Assembly (NCBI RefSeq): GCF_900110995.1 | Contig: NZ_FOJF01000001.1 | Span: 1,071,199-1,135,198 of the forward strand | Reading direction: 5' to 3' | DNA length: 64,000 nt | DNA from: Chitinophaga sp. YR573 | GTDB lineage: Bacteria > Bacteroidota > Bacteroidia > Chitinophagales > Chitinophagaceae | Part shown: piece by piece, positions 16,599-27,400 of the stretch | Position numbering within the stretch: the stretch's first letter is position 1 | Layout: every line of letters begins with the position of its first letter | The notes under the pieces: model-generated | The model's input: only the letters and a program-made list of their open reading frames with translations | Told to the model about the DNA's origin: nothing | The model's database searches: none | Program-made: the position numbers and the translations under genes

Positions 16599-17672
16599 TT
16601 AAAAATTCAATTTAAATTTTCCGGCTACTTCCTGCAGGTCTTTTACCACTGCATCCACCAATGGAATGCCTGCTTCTCTCCGCTCCTTTTCCATTTCCCG
16701 CTCCGGATCTCCCGGGATCAGCACCTTTTCTCCGGCTACCGGGGTAGCGTTCCTGAAACGGGTAATCCAGTTGTCCATATGAGATTTAAACTCATCTGCC
16801 GGCCGGAATGCGTCAATGCGCATAGCGCCCAGGAAATGTCCGAGGCCCTGCCCTACAGGGTCTGGTGCCAGGGGTAAAAAGCTCACGAACGGAGGTGCCC
16901 AGGGGCCATAGTTGGCGCCTGAGAGAACAGCCGAGAATATATCTACGATGGAACCCAGGCAATATCCCTTATGACTTCCATGGTCACGGTCGCCACCAAG
17001 GGGCAGCAAGGCGCCACCATCTTTCAGTTCGTGTGGATTGGTACTTGATTGTCCATCTTTATCCTGTATCCAGCCGGTGGGAGCTTCCTCATGCTTGCGC
17101 TGCAGGATCTCCAGCTTGCCGTTGGCAGCGGTAGTAGTGGCAAAGTCAGCCACAAAGGGCGGCTGCTCATTGGCAGGGATGGCTACTGCAATAGGGTTGG
17201 TACCCAGCATACGCTCTGTAGCAAAAGTAGGTGCTACCAGCGGGCTGGCATTGGTCATAGCCATACCTATCATGTCCTTTTCAAGGGCCATCATGGCATG
17301 CTGCCCCGCAATACCGAAGTGATTGGAATTCTTTACGCTTACCCAGCCGGTGCCTACAGCGGTGGCCTTCTGAATGGCGATGGCCATGGCAAAAGGCGCT
17401 ACTACCAGCCCCAGACCGCTATCGCCGTCTACAACTGCCGTGCTGGGCGTTTCGTGTACAATACGGATATTGGGCTTTGTATTGATACGTCCGGCCTCCC
17501 ATAGCCGCACGTAACCGGTTAACCGGGCTACTCCGTGGGAATCGATGCCTCTAAGGTCGGCTGACAATAATACTTCGCTGGCCGTATCCGCATCTGCGGA
17601 AGAACAACCCATACGCACAAAGACTTCCCTGGTAAAATCACGCAGGTGTTGATAGGAAACTATATGACTCAT
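16599..17672 (-). CDS. Malate/L-lactate dehydrogenase family NAD(P)-dependent oxidoreductase
   Basis: 357 residues. It contains family hallmarks: the N-terminal ADLRGIDSHGVARLTGY, VKNSNHFGIAGQHA, GTNPIAVAIP and the later GDRDHGSHKGYCLGSIVDI, with conserved His and Lys residues of this non-Rossmann dehydrogenase fold. Family members reduce 2-oxo acids (malate, lactate, ureidoglycolate, 2,3-diketogulonate), and the substrate cannot be told from sequence. The gene starts 15 bases after the DUF3467 gene and is followed by lysC, suggesting an operon. A role next to aspartokinase in amino acid metabolism is only suggestive. Confidence 0.88.
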   Translation of the reverse strand: MSHIVSYQHLRDFTREVFVRMGCSSADADTASEVLLSADLRGIDSHGVARLTGYVRLWEAGRINTKPNIRIVHETPSTAVVDGDSGLGLVVAPFAMAIAIQKATAVGTGWVSVKNSNHFGIAGQHAMMALEKDMIGMAMTNASPLVAPTFATERMLGTNPIAVAIPANEQPPFVADFATTTAANGKLEILQRKHEEAPTGWIQDKDGQSSTNPHELKDGGALLPLGGDRDHGSHKGYCLGSIVDIFSAVLSGANYGPWAPPFVSFLPLAPDPVGQGLGHFLGAMRIDAFRPADEFKSHMDNWITRFRNATPVAGEKVLIPGDPEREMEKERREAGIPLVDAVVKDLQEVAGKFKLNF

Positions 17673-17687
17673 GATCCGATTATACGA

Positions 17688-18002
17688 TTATGCCTGTGCT
17701 GTTGGTCCGCCAAAGTTCATGGGCAGGTTTACCGGTTCCTGGTCCTGGATAGCCCCATGTACAGACTCATACTTCTTGATATTATCCACCATGGCTCTCA
17801 TGAAGCGTTTGGCATGCTGTGGCGTCAGTATAATACGGGACTTCACCTTTGCCTTTGGCAAACCGGGCATCACATTAACAAAATCTACTACAAACTCCGC
17901 GTTGGAATGTGTAATGATAGCCAGATTGGCATATATACCTTCTGCTATTTCTTCACTTAACTCAATATTAAGCTGGCTCTGTTCTTCCTGCTGATTTTCC
18001 AT
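17688..18002 (-). CDS. DUF3467 domain protein
   Basis: 104 residues, acidic N-terminus. The core EGIYANLAIITHSNAEFVVD followed by FVNVMPGLPKAKVKSRIILTP and HAKRFMRAMVDNIKKYE matches the DUF3467 family, small cytosolic proteins widespread in Bacteroidota, of unknown function. It is complete and is the first gene of the minus-strand run that continues with the dehydrogenase and lysC. Confidence 0.85.
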   Translation of the reverse strand: MENQQEEQSQLNIELSEEIAEGIYANLAIITHSNAEFVVDFVNVMPGLPKAKVKSRIILTPQHAKRFMRAMVDNIKKYESVHGAIQDQEPVNLPMNFGGPTAQA

Positions 18003-18022
18003 ATTATTTTGCTTTTGCGGTA

Positions 18023-18030
18023 CAAATGTA
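18023..18030 (-). promoter_or_regulatory. Candidate -7 box of the DUF3467 operon
   Basis: TACATTTG on the minus strand fits TAnnTTTG, 21 bases before the start codon, directly adjoining the terminator of the upstream susD gene. Confidence 0.35.
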
Positions 18031-18064
18031 AAAAAGAGACCTCAATATGAAAGGTCTCTTTTTA
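18030..18064 (-). terminator. Terminator of the downstream susC-susD operon
   Basis: AAAAAGAGACCT pairs with AGGTCTCTTTTT around a 9-nt loop, 28 bases past the susD stop, with T/A tracts on both sides. Confidence 0.85.
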
Positions 18065-18091
18065 TAAGTATTGTATTATGTTCCCCTTAAA

Positions 18092-19432
18092 TTACTGTGC
18101 ATCCCACCATACCCTGCGTGTGAGCGTGGTATTGGCCGGAGTATTTTTATTATAACGGACCTCACTGCTGGGATAATATACAGAACGGGGCAGCGCTCCG
18201 TTCAATGCATTGTTAGCAGGGGCCGTTAATGCGGGATAGCCCGTCCTGCGCCAGTCTGTCCAGGTTTCCGGATCCAGGAACAAAGCAATGTATTTCTGTA
18301 CTATAATATCCTTTAAAGTAACAGTAGCGGCCGATTTCATCACCGTGGCCAGGTAAGTGGTGCTGCCTACAGTCCTTTCCAGGTTTGCCCTTATAGCTTC
18401 ATTGTAGGATGCAGCTGCGGTTGTTTTATCGCTGTTCCTGAATGCCACTTCTGCCTCAATGAACTTCAGTTCTTCATAAGACATGAAATATACAGGAGAA
18501 TTGGCGGAACCATATAAAGTACCCAACAGGGTGCTGTCGGAAGTATCGAAATAAACGCTGTACCGGGGATCTTCGTTAGTATACAACAGGTCGTTCAGAT
18601 ACCCGTCGAATGTAATATCCGCACGCTGGTCATTGAACTGGAACCAGGGTGCCTGAGTGGTAGCGGCGCTGCTTCCCACAAACTTCACAAATGCACCTTC
18701 CCCGTCAGCAAATCCGTCAGCGATCTGTGCCTTTGCTTTTGCCAGCGCAGTAGCATCGACCTTCACCACATGCAGATAGAATTTGGCCTTCAGTGAATGC
18801 GCAAATTTGAGCCACATATCCAGGTCTCCGTCAAATAAAAGGTCATCCGAGCTGCTGGGCTGGAAAGCACTGCCATCATCTGTAGACAGTTCGGTAATGG
18901 CCTGATCCAGTAAGCTCTGCAAAGTATCGTAGATCTGTTGCTGGGTGTTATATGTTGGCTGGGAGTTGTTTAACCCCTGAAATGCGTCTGTATAAGGAAC
19001 ATCTCCCCAGTAATCTGTAACCACTCCCAGGTCATTGGCCATCAGGATTTTACCCAATGCTGCATAATGTAACTGTCCTTTGCTGACAGCTATTTTTATG
19101 AGGGTATCTACATTGGTCATAATAGCGCCGTAAAAACCGGCATACCACATATTATCCACATCATCCGGTGTGAGTATATAACTGTTATAACTGGCTGACT
19201 GATTAGCGGCACCTGTAACCTGTTGCATAAAGATGGAAGCAAAACGGGAGGCATCCCCACCCCATGTGTAAGCGCTCGATAGAATAACCCCTGGCAATAT
19301 AGCAGATGGTGTAGGCGCTTTTAACTGGGAAGGATCGTCATTAATACCACTATAAAAGTATGCTTTCTTACAACCCTGCGAAACGAGCAACAGGATCAAT
19401 ATTGGTAGTATATATTTTGTAGTACGTAACAT
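18092..19432 (-). CDS. SusD/RagB-like nutrient-binding outer membrane lipoprotein (SusD-like_2 type)
   Basis: 446 residues. The signal sequence ends in a lipobox (LLLVSQGC, Cys at about 21). Typical features follow: NDDPSQLKAPTPSAILPG near the N-terminus, YWGDVPYTDAFQG, FDGDLDMWLKFAHSLKAKFYLH, the SYEELKFIEAEVAFR helix and a C-terminal WTDWRRTGYP. It resembles the SusD-like_2 subgroup rather than starch SusD. The protein caps the SusC channel and captures ligand at the cell surface. It lies 18 bases downstream of its susC partner and is the last gene of the pair. Confidence 0.92.
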   Translation of the reverse strand: MLRTTKYILPILILLLVSQGCKKAYFYSGINDDPSQLKAPTPSAILPGVILSSAYTWGGDASRFASIFMQQVTGAANQSASYNSYILTPDDVDNMWYAGFYGAIMTNVDTLIKIAVSKGQLHYAALGKILMANDLGVVTDYWGDVPYTDAFQGLNNSQPTYNTQQQIYDTLQSLLDQAITELSTDDGSAFQPSSSDDLLFDGDLDMWLKFAHSLKAKFYLHVVKVDATALAKAKAQIADGFADGEGAFVKFVGSSAATTQAPWFQFNDQRADITFDGYLNDLLYTNEDPRYSVYFDTSDSTLLGTLYGSANSPVYFMSYEELKFIEAEVAFRNSDKTTAAASYNEAIRANLERTVGSTTYLATVMKSAATVTLKDIIVQKYIALFLDPETWTDWRRTGYPALTAPANNALNGALPRSVYYPSSEVRYNKNTPANTTLTRRVWWDAQ

Positions 19433-19450
19433 GTCTTACTTTTTTACTGT

Positions 19451-22400
19451 TTAGAATTTAAACTTCAGGTTCAATCCATAACTGGAAGTGCCGGGCATAT
19501 TAAAATAATCAATGCCCTGCGCATTGGTAGCCCCTGTAAGACTGGTTTCCGGATCTATCCCTTTGTAGGGAGACCATAACAGGATATTACGGGCAAACAA
19601 ACTGGCAGATATCGTTTTAATGAATTTTCCCTTATCAAATTTTGAAAGGTTAAAATCATAAGCAAGACTTACTTCACGTAGTTTAATATAAGAAGCATCA
19701 TCTATAAATGTTTCTGTCTGTGCGCCAAAGCCGCCACCATTACCCTGGTACCAGGCCTGATCAAGAGGCACTGCTGTTGTATTGGCTGCTCCTGCTCCAG
19801 GTTTCTCTGCAGCGCCATCATTATGTACAATCTCGCCGGCATCATTCAGATGCCCCAATACACCCTGGAAAAGATTGTTACTACCACGATTTAATGTATA
19901 GGCAGAAGTACCTATTGCCATTAAAGAACCACGGGTACCATTCCACATGTCACCCTTGTGTTTCCAATCGAACAATGTATACAGTGACAATCCCTTATAA
20001 GTGAAAGTATTACCAAATCCCAGCAGGAACTTAGGGTTTGGATCACCCACCTGTGTCTGTTCCGTTGAGACTACAGGATAACCAAAATCTCCGCTCTGAT
20101 CGCTAATCACGATGCGGCCCTGGCTATCCCTCAACCATCCATAAGCATAGATGATCCCTGCAGCCTTACCCGGCAGATGTGAAATTGTAGTACCGGTAAA
20201 ACCATTTACAGTGATCTGGTTGATACCTGGCGCCAGTTTAAGCACCTTGCTCCTGTTCATGCTGTAGTTAACTATCATATCCCAGGAGAAAATCTTTCCT
20301 ACGATTGGTTTTGCAGTAAATGACATTTCAAACCCCTTGTTCCGGATAGAACCTGCATTGAGCGTAACATACTGGAATCCGGCAGATGCTGCTATCGGAG
20401 AACGTACCAGCAGGTCTGTACCTTTGGAATAATAATACGTTGCATCCACTCCCAACCTGTTCTGTAAGAACTGTAACTGTAAACCAACTTCGTATGAAAC
20501 TGTTTTCTCTGGCTTCAGATTTGGATTACCTAACACATTATTTAAACTGAAACTACCCTTGCCGTCATACGGGAAAGTGACACCGGTAGTATATCCGTCA
20601 GGATAAGTAGTAGGTGTAAAGAAAGAACGGATATTGAAAGGCCCGGGGTCCTTACCTACCTGGGCCGCTGATAAACGCAACTTACCCATACTTAACACAT
20701 CTCCACCCTTTAAACCTTCCAGCTCAGTAAACACAAATCCGAGACTGGCAGAAGGATAAAAGAATGAATTGGTTTTTTTAGGTAAAGTGGAAGACCAGTC
20801 ATTACGTCCTGTTATTTCCAGGAACAGCATTGACATGAAGTCCAGGTTAATATCAAAATAACCGGAAGCTCTTCTGTATGGAGTGACGAAATTATACGAC
20901 TTCTGTGCGGTTGCATTACTGATATTATCATAACCGGGAGAGGTTAATCCATCTCCCTGCACATATAATTCATCCAGTTTACGGGAGTAATAGTTATTAC
21001 CCACCTTTGCATCCAGACGGAAATTTTTAGAGAGCTGTTTGCTGTAGGTAAGAATCAGATCAGAGTTCACACTTTTATATGTGTACCTGTCATCAAACAC
21101 TCTACCACCAGAATAAGCACCAGACTGTATTTCATAATACTGGTGACGGTTATCACTATAGATATCCGTTCCTATGCGGTAAGTAAGGGAAAAGTCCTGC
21201 GAAATACCCCAGTCCATCTGCACATTCCCGATAATACGGTTCACTGTTGTAGTGTAGGGGTTCTGGTTAATTGTCCAGTAAGGATTATCATAAATACCAT
21301 TGCGGTAAGACCTTTGTAATCCATTGGAGAATAAATAAGTTCTGGGATTATCCGCTTTTAGTCCGCCATTGGAATTGTCAAAATTGATAGGTGTTCTCGT
21401 TAATCCCAGCATGATACCGGAAAGGTTACTACCATTCTGAGGCATATTGCCACCGGATGTAGTAAAGTTAACATTGCTGGATACTTTCACTTTTTCAGAC
21501 ACTTTCAACTGTCCTGCAAATGCTACAGAACTGCGTTGCAGGCTTTGTGTAGGTACAATAGAGTTCTGATAAAGATGCGATACGGACATCCTATAGGTGG
21601 CTACATCCGAACCTCCGGTAAAAGAAAGGGAATTATTATAAGTAGTTCCTGTCCTCCAGAAGTCTTTTGTATTATCATAAGGATGGAAGGGCATTTTAGC
21701 GGAAGGATCAGACCGTCCTACTACATCGCCATGCTGATCATATTCATTTGGTATACCTGTCCAGGACAGTGTATCTGCTTTTGGGCCCCAGGAATAACGG
21801 TTGGTTGATGAAAACGGCGCCAGTATTCCACCTGAGCCTCTGGCATATACCATCTGTATCTTAGGCAACCTGTTTACCACATCAAATGAAACACCGGTAC
21901 TGAATTCTACCTGTATCCTGCCGGATTTCCCTTTTTTAGTGGTAATGATAATAGCACCGTTAGCAGCATCAATACCATAAAGAGCCGCAGCTGCCGGTCC
22001 CTTCAATACAGAAATACTCTCTATATCATCCGGGTTGATATCTGCGCCACGGTTCGTATTGGTAGCGCCCTGCAATACATTATTAGTACCATCAGACGGG
22101 TCTCCTGAATAATTCTGTGAGTTATCAATTGGGATACCATCAATCACAAACAGCGGCTGGTTATTGCCTGTAAGTGAATTGGTACCTCTTAATTTAACAT
22201 AGGTAGCCGCCCCTGGTGTACCACCGGAACCTACTACCTGTAATCCGGCCACTTTACCGGACAATGCTCTTAAAGCATCGCCCTGACTGGCCTTCACCAG
22301 ATCATCTCCCTTTACATCCTGTACAGCATATCCCAACGCTTTTTTCTCACGCCGGATACCCAACCCCGTTACGATTACTTCCTGCAGGTTGGTATTATCC

Positions 22401-22687
22401 TGTGCAAGTGTCACATTCAGCGTAGAATTATCTCCTACCGTAATTTCCTTAACGGAAAAACCTATACTTCTGATTTGTAAAACAGCATTATTACCATCCA
22501 CTATTAAGTGGAAGGTCCCATTCGAACCAGCGGTAGTACCCCTGTTGGTACCCTTGATTTGTATGGTAGCAAACGGTATTGGCGCACCATCGTTACTGGT
22601 CACCTTTCCGGTGACTTCACGTTGCTGGGCAGAAATGTTGAGCGTAAGAAGAAAAAATGAAAACAGGATTAGTAGTTGTTTAAGCAT
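19451..22687 (-). CDS. SusC/RagA family TonB-dependent outer membrane receptor
   Basis: 1078 residues from the ATG at 22687, where the signal peptide begins (MLKQLLILFSFFLLTLNISAQ); the ATG 36 bases upstream adds an implausible leader. Order of domains: carboxypeptidase-regulatory-like domain (REVTGKVTSNDGAPIPFATI), plug with the SusC box (NPDDIESISVLKGPAAAALYG, GAIIITTKKG), then a large beta-barrel ending in LNLKFKF. It imports ligand across the outer membrane with TonB energy, together with the SusD-like protein 18 bases downstream. No degradative enzymes or regulators adjoin, so the ligand is unknown. Confidence 0.95.
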   Translation of the reverse strand: MLKQLLILFSFFLLTLNISAQQREVTGKVTSNDGAPIPFATIQIKGTNRGTTAGSNGTFHLIVDGNNAVLQIRSIGFSVKEITVGDNSTLNVTLAQDNTNLQEVIVTGLGIRREKKALGYAVQDVKGDDLVKASQGDALRALSGKVAGLQVVGSGGTPGAATYVKLRGTNSLTGNNQPLFVIDGIPIDNSQNYSGDPSDGTNNVLQGATNTNRGADINPDDIESISVLKGPAAAALYGIDAANGAIIITTKKGKSGRIQVEFSTGVSFDVVNRLPKIQMVYARGSGGILAPFSSTNRYSWGPKADTLSWTGIPNEYDQHGDVVGRSDPSAKMPFHPYDNTKDFWRTGTTYNNSLSFTGGSDVATYRMSVSHLYQNSIVPTQSLQRSSVAFAGQLKVSEKVKVSSNVNFTTSGGNMPQNGSNLSGIMLGLTRTPINFDNSNGGLKADNPRTYLFSNGLQRSYRNGIYDNPYWTINQNPYTTTVNRIIGNVQMDWGISQDFSLTYRIGTDIYSDNRHQYYEIQSGAYSGGRVFDDRYTYKSVNSDLILTYSKQLSKNFRLDAKVGNNYYSRKLDELYVQGDGLTSPGYDNISNATAQKSYNFVTPYRRASGYFDINLDFMSMLFLEITGRNDWSSTLPKKTNSFFYPSASLGFVFTELEGLKGGDVLSMGKLRLSAAQVGKDPGPFNIRSFFTPTTYPDGYTTGVTFPYDGKGSFSLNNVLGNPNLKPEKTVSYEVGLQLQFLQNRLGVDATYYYSKGTDLLVRSPIAASAGFQYVTLNAGSIRNKGFEMSFTAKPIVGKIFSWDMIVNYSMNRSKVLKLAPGINQITVNGFTGTTISHLPGKAAGIIYAYGWLRDSQGRIVISDQSGDFGYPVVSTEQTQVGDPNPKFLLGFGNTFTYKGLSLYTLFDWKHKGDMWNGTRGSLMAIGTSAYTLNRGSNNLFQGVLGHLNDAGEIVHNDGAAEKPGAGAANTTAVPLDQAWYQGNGGGFGAQTETFIDDASYIKLREVSLAYDFNLSKFDKGKFIKTISASLFARNILLWSPYKGIDPETSLTGATNAQGIDYFNMPGTSSYGLNLKFKF

Positions 22688-22989
22688 AACGGTTCTGGAA
22701 TTTATGCAAATGATTAAATGCAACTTGTAGTCAGTATGATAAAAGCCATTTATAAGAATCTTATATACGTTTTACTAGCACGATTCCGGTTGTATTGTCC
22801 TATTTGGGTCGGGTCTGATAGGATTAACAAAAAAAACTACGAAGGGTTCTATATTGGGAAAGATATTTTGGAAAAATGATACTTCAACTGCATTTTCCCA
22901 CTACAAAATTAAGCCATTTAGGTGTACCAATAACAAAAAAAGGCCCCGGCAAATGCCGGGGCCTTCTAACAATTATAGTCCTGTTTAGT
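22688..22989. other. 302-base intergenic region between the two susC-susD pairs
   Basis: Contains the strong terminator of the upstream pair (22940-22965). A TAATTTTG on the minus strand (22911-22904) could be a -7 box for the following susC, with TTTG about 22 bases further upstream, but the match is weak. Otherwise nothing is seen. Confidence 0.5.
22940..22965 (-). terminator. Strong terminator of the upstream susC-susD pair
   Basis: AAGGCCCCGGCA pairs perfectly with TGCCGGGGCCTT around AA, followed on the minus strand by a T-run. It lies about 25 bases past the susD stop at 22990. Confidence 0.9.
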
Positions 22990-24429
22990 TTAGAATTTAT
23001 CCCAGAATAACTTGGTAGTTACTTTATCTCCGCCTATTGCAGCAGCTGCTGCATCATATTGCGTTTTATTCAGGTTCTGTTCGCTGACAGGATATGTCAG
23101 TCTTACAGGAATATTGCTGTATGAAATATCTGCCGGAGCATTTAAGATAGGATAATCCAGTCTTCTCCATTCCAGCCAGGCATCATAGCCCCTGTTATAT
23201 AAGGCGATATATTTCTGCATGCCTATTTTTGACTGCCAGGTACCGGTCAATGTAGCGTAATCTACAGTTGGCTGAGCAATATAGGTAGCTGCATCTGCTG
23301 CAGAACCTCCCCAGTAAGTAATAGAAGCTGCAATACCTTTATTATAGTGCTCAGCAGCTGTACCTGTTACAGCAAATCCGCCGCGGGCAACTGCTTCTGC
23401 CAGTGCAAATTCCACTTCTGCGTAGTCTATGAGTATTGCTTCAAAATTGGCAGCGGTGATCTTTGCACTTACATGTGAGTAACTGGAATAAACATTACCG
23501 GAGCCATATACACCACCAATATACGCACCTGATCCTGTTGCGGTATAATAGAAAGGACGTCTTGGGTCATTGGTAGCGTTCATTGGATCTACCAGTGTGG
23601 TAGGTATCACATAGTCTTTACGTTTGCTCTTTACCAGGTCTACCCAGATAGGGTTTGTATTTGGTTCAGAACTCAGGTATTCTAATATAGCATTGTCTGC
23701 ATTAGAGGTAAAAACGTTTGTTGCCGCATCATTTACTACTTCTACAGCTTTTGCATTGTCTATATCAGCAATCACCAGACCCATTTTTAATCTCATGGCG
23801 TTGGCTAACTTAATCCAGGAAGCCACATTACCCTGGTATATGAGGTCGGCAGTACCGAAACTACCCTGTGAAACATCCAGTGCAGCAACGTCTGCTTTCA
23901 GACGGTCCAGCAACGCATAGTATACCGTTTTCTGATCATCAAACTTAGGGTCCAGCTTGTTGATATCCATTGTTTCGGTATAAGGGATATTACCATAGCA
24001 GGTTACCAGTATAAAATTGGTATATGCTTCTGTGATATCGATGATAGCCAGTTTATTCTTTTTAATGATAGCATCAGCTGGCAGTAAAGCAGAATCAGCT
24101 TTGATAAGTGCTTTACCAGCAGAGAGATCTTTTAACACATCTCTGTATAATGCCTGCCAGAAAGCCTGCGGAATGTTACGGGTACCCAGGTCATAACGGC
24201 TCTCGTCTATATATGTAACCTGCGCCTGATATTGTGCCAGCAACCTGAATACGTTCAGGTTTACGCTGTTGGACGTCAGGTTATCGTAGAGATTTTTTTC
24301 TGCGGAAGAGAACAGCATCTCTCCGGGAACAACGACTGCCTTTTTAGGATCGTCATTCAGACTGCTAAGTTTTGTACAGGAAGTAGCAAAAACAAGCATT
24401 GATGATATAATTACAAATATCTTTTTCAT
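22990..24429 (-). CDS. SusD/RagB-like nutrient-binding outer membrane lipoprotein (SusD-like_2 type)
   Basis: 479 residues with a lipoprotein signal (MKKIFVIISSMLVFATSC, Cys18). Family patterns are NDDPKKAVVVPGEML, FILVTCYGNIPYTETMD, YQGNVASWIKLANAMRLKMG, LIDYAEVEFALAEAVARGG and DAWLEWRRLDYP. It is the partner of the susC gene whose stop is 24 bases upstream, and is followed by a strong terminator. The ligand is unknown; SusD-like_2 members are found in both glycan and non-glycan uptake systems. Confidence 0.92.
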   Translation of the reverse strand: MKKIFVIISSMLVFATSCTKLSSLNDDPKKAVVVPGEMLFSSAEKNLYDNLTSNSVNLNVFRLLAQYQAQVTYIDESRYDLGTRNIPQAFWQALYRDVLKDLSAGKALIKADSALLPADAIIKKNKLAIIDITEAYTNFILVTCYGNIPYTETMDINKLDPKFDDQKTVYYALLDRLKADVAALDVSQGSFGTADLIYQGNVASWIKLANAMRLKMGLVIADIDNAKAVEVVNDAATNVFTSNADNAILEYLSSEPNTNPIWVDLVKSKRKDYVIPTTLVDPMNATNDPRRPFYYTATGSGAYIGGVYGSGNVYSSYSHVSAKITAANFEAILIDYAEVEFALAEAVARGGFAVTGTAAEHYNKGIAASITYWGGSAADAATYIAQPTVDYATLTGTWQSKIGMQKYIALYNRGYDAWLEWRRLDYPILNAPADISYSNIPVRLTYPVSEQNLNKTQYDAAAAAIGGDKVTTKLFWDKF

Positions 24430-24453
24430 GTCGAATATTTTCTTAACTGATAA

Positions 24454-27400
24454 TTAGAACCTGAACCTTAAGTTGGCACCGAAAGTGCGGTAAGTAGGAT
24501 ACACACCACTCTGATACCCCTGGATATTACCTGCGCTGAGGTTTTCTTCAGGGTCAGCCATTGGTAAGTTTTTATGAATGATCCAGAGGTTACGACCTAA
24601 CAGGCTCACATCAATTCCTTTAAATGCTTTGATATGGCTTATCAGGCTTACAGGCAAAGAATAAGTAAGAGATACTTCACGTAATTTTATAAAGCTGGCA
24701 TCATAAACGAATGCTTTAGCGGGATAACCATTTACACCTAAACCACGGGTACCACTTACACGAACTCTCTGGGTATTTACTTTTCCATCAGGAGTTACAC
24801 CATCGAAAACGATACCACCACCATCTTCAACTGCGTCCCGGATAGATTTACCTTTGTCGTTCAGTCTTACGCTTTCAGCGTAGATACCGGTAGACTGGCC
24901 ATAATACTGATCGAGAGAGAATACATCTCCACCGTGTTTCATATCTACCAGGAATGCTAAAGACAGATCCTTATACCTTAAGGTATTGGTAATACCACCT
25001 ATCCAGTCTGGAGTGTAGTTACCGATTACATTGTTGGCAGAACCGGTTTTCTGATAGTAACCAGGACTGTCTCCATCTGCATCATACACTACTTTTTTAC
25101 CGGTTGTTTTGTCATATATGAAGTCTGTACCACGGATTACACCATATGCATCATTTTTAGCATGCCCAATGGTGATACCACCCTGTAAGGTGAAAGAACC
25201 AAGTTGGATAAAGTCTACACCTGAAGGCAGGTCCAGTACTTTACTCTTGTTCTTAGACCAGTTTACACCAACAACCCAGGAGAAGTCGCGTGTTTTTACT
25301 GGTGTTACATTCAGGCTTACTTCCACCCCTTTATTGCTGATGGTACCTGCATTTATATAAATCTGATCATAACCGGTAGCCCTTGAAACAGGTAAACGCA
25401 GGATCTGATCAATACTTTTTGAAGTGTAGTAAGTAACGTCTATGCTAACACGGTTCTGGAAGAAGGATGCTTCCACACCTGTTTCAAAACTCTTTGTCTG
25501 TTCTGGTTTCAGGTGAGCATTTGCTTTAGTAGCCGGTACAGAGAACAGCGGAACGCTACCGAAACCACTTGGTTTATCGTAAGCGTCAATCAACGCCTGT
25601 GCAGGCGCACTGTTACCTACCTGTGCGTAGTTCACACGTAATTTACCGTAAGATAACCATGGTGCTTTTACTACTTCAGAGAATACGAAACCGAGTGATG
25701 CGGATGGATAGTAGTATGCATTATTTCCTTTAGGTAAAGTGGAAGACTGATCACGACGACCGGTCAGATCCAGGAATAACATTTTCTTATATCCTAATCC
25801 AACGCTGGCAAAAATACCATTCACCTGCATAGCACTATCTGCTTCAACTGGTGCCTGAATAGGGTTTACAGAGTTAGATAAAGAGTATAATTTAGGAACT
25901 ACCAGTCCACCGTTCGTTTCTTCGCGCACATATTTTACGCGGGTATTACGAACGTTACCACCTACGAGGCCGGTAAACTTGAAGTTGTTGTTAATTTCCT
26001 TATCAACATTCAGTAACAGGTCATAGTTATATTCACCGAACGTACCGTCATATCTTGAATAGGAAGAGGTATTCTTACTACCAACTGCATTTCTTTCTTC
26101 CTGAGACTGCGTATAAGTATCCATACTCACTCTACCCAGTAAATTCAGCCAGTTAGTGATTTTATAGTTCAATGCAACATTTCCGAAATAACGAACACGA
26201 TTATCTTTCTCGTAGTTTTCGTATCTCATGAAATACATGTTATCTGTGTAGATAGGAACCGGGTTGTCCGGGTCCTGCAGGTTCCAGCTTTTATTTAGTT
26301 TTGTTCTCTCGTAATCTTCCTGCTGTTGTTTCATGTCTACGTTCATCTCCCACCACTGGCGGAAGCCCTGCATAGGGTTGTATTCATCATAACCGGTACC
26401 ATAACGGCCTTTACCATCTACCTTAGACATATTCACGGCAGCGCTGGCAGTTAATTTGCTGGTTAAGTTGTAAGAAGCTCCGAAGTTCAGCATGTCCTTT
26501 GCCAGCTTGGCATTAGGAAGCATACCGTTCTCAATGGTTTTGGTATAACCGAGTTTAAAGTAACCCTGATCTCCACCACCATCGATAGTAACACTGGTAT
26601 TAGAAGCGGTTGTATTTTTGAAGAAGTAAGATGGATCGTGCTGTGCAGCAACCCATGGACTTGCTTTTTTATATTGAGGAGAGGTTGGATCGAATGAACG
26701 GTAGTTGTATACCATCAGGTTTGGATCGAATTTAGCACCGAAAGAAGCATCTTCTGACATTGGTACAACCAGGTCTTTCTGACCGTCACCGTTGACATCC
26801 CTGTAAAGGAAATAACCATCCGGAGATTCGTATGTATAATCGTCCTTATCGTAATAACCAGCACCGTATTGTTTCTGATATTTAGGGAAGGTACTCTTAT
26901 CCATAGTACCTATTGTACCACCAATATTGACAGTTACACCCAATCCTTTTCTGCCTTTTTTGGTGGTGATCATGATCACACCATTTGCAGCACGGGAACC
27001 ATACAATGCAGCAGCAGCGGCACCTTTCAGTACGTTGATAGATTGTACGTCATCAGGGTTAATATCTGCCGCAGCATTACCATAGTCAAAACCACCACGG
27101 CCTGAAGCCTGATCAGAGGTGTTGGTAGTAGAGTTGTCGATAGGTACTCCATCTACAACAAACAATGCCTGGTTTGAGTTTTGAAAAGATTTATTACCAC
27201 GCAGTACGATGTTGGTAGAACCACCCATTGTACTGTTTCTGCGTACTTCCAGACCTGCAACTTTACCTGATAAAGAGTTTACAACGTTAGGATCACGGGT
27301 CCTGTTCAGCTCTTCTGCACTTACTGTTTGTGCTGAGTAAGCCAGTTCATTCTTTTTCCTGGTAATACCCAATGCAGTCACTACTACTTCCTGAAGGTTT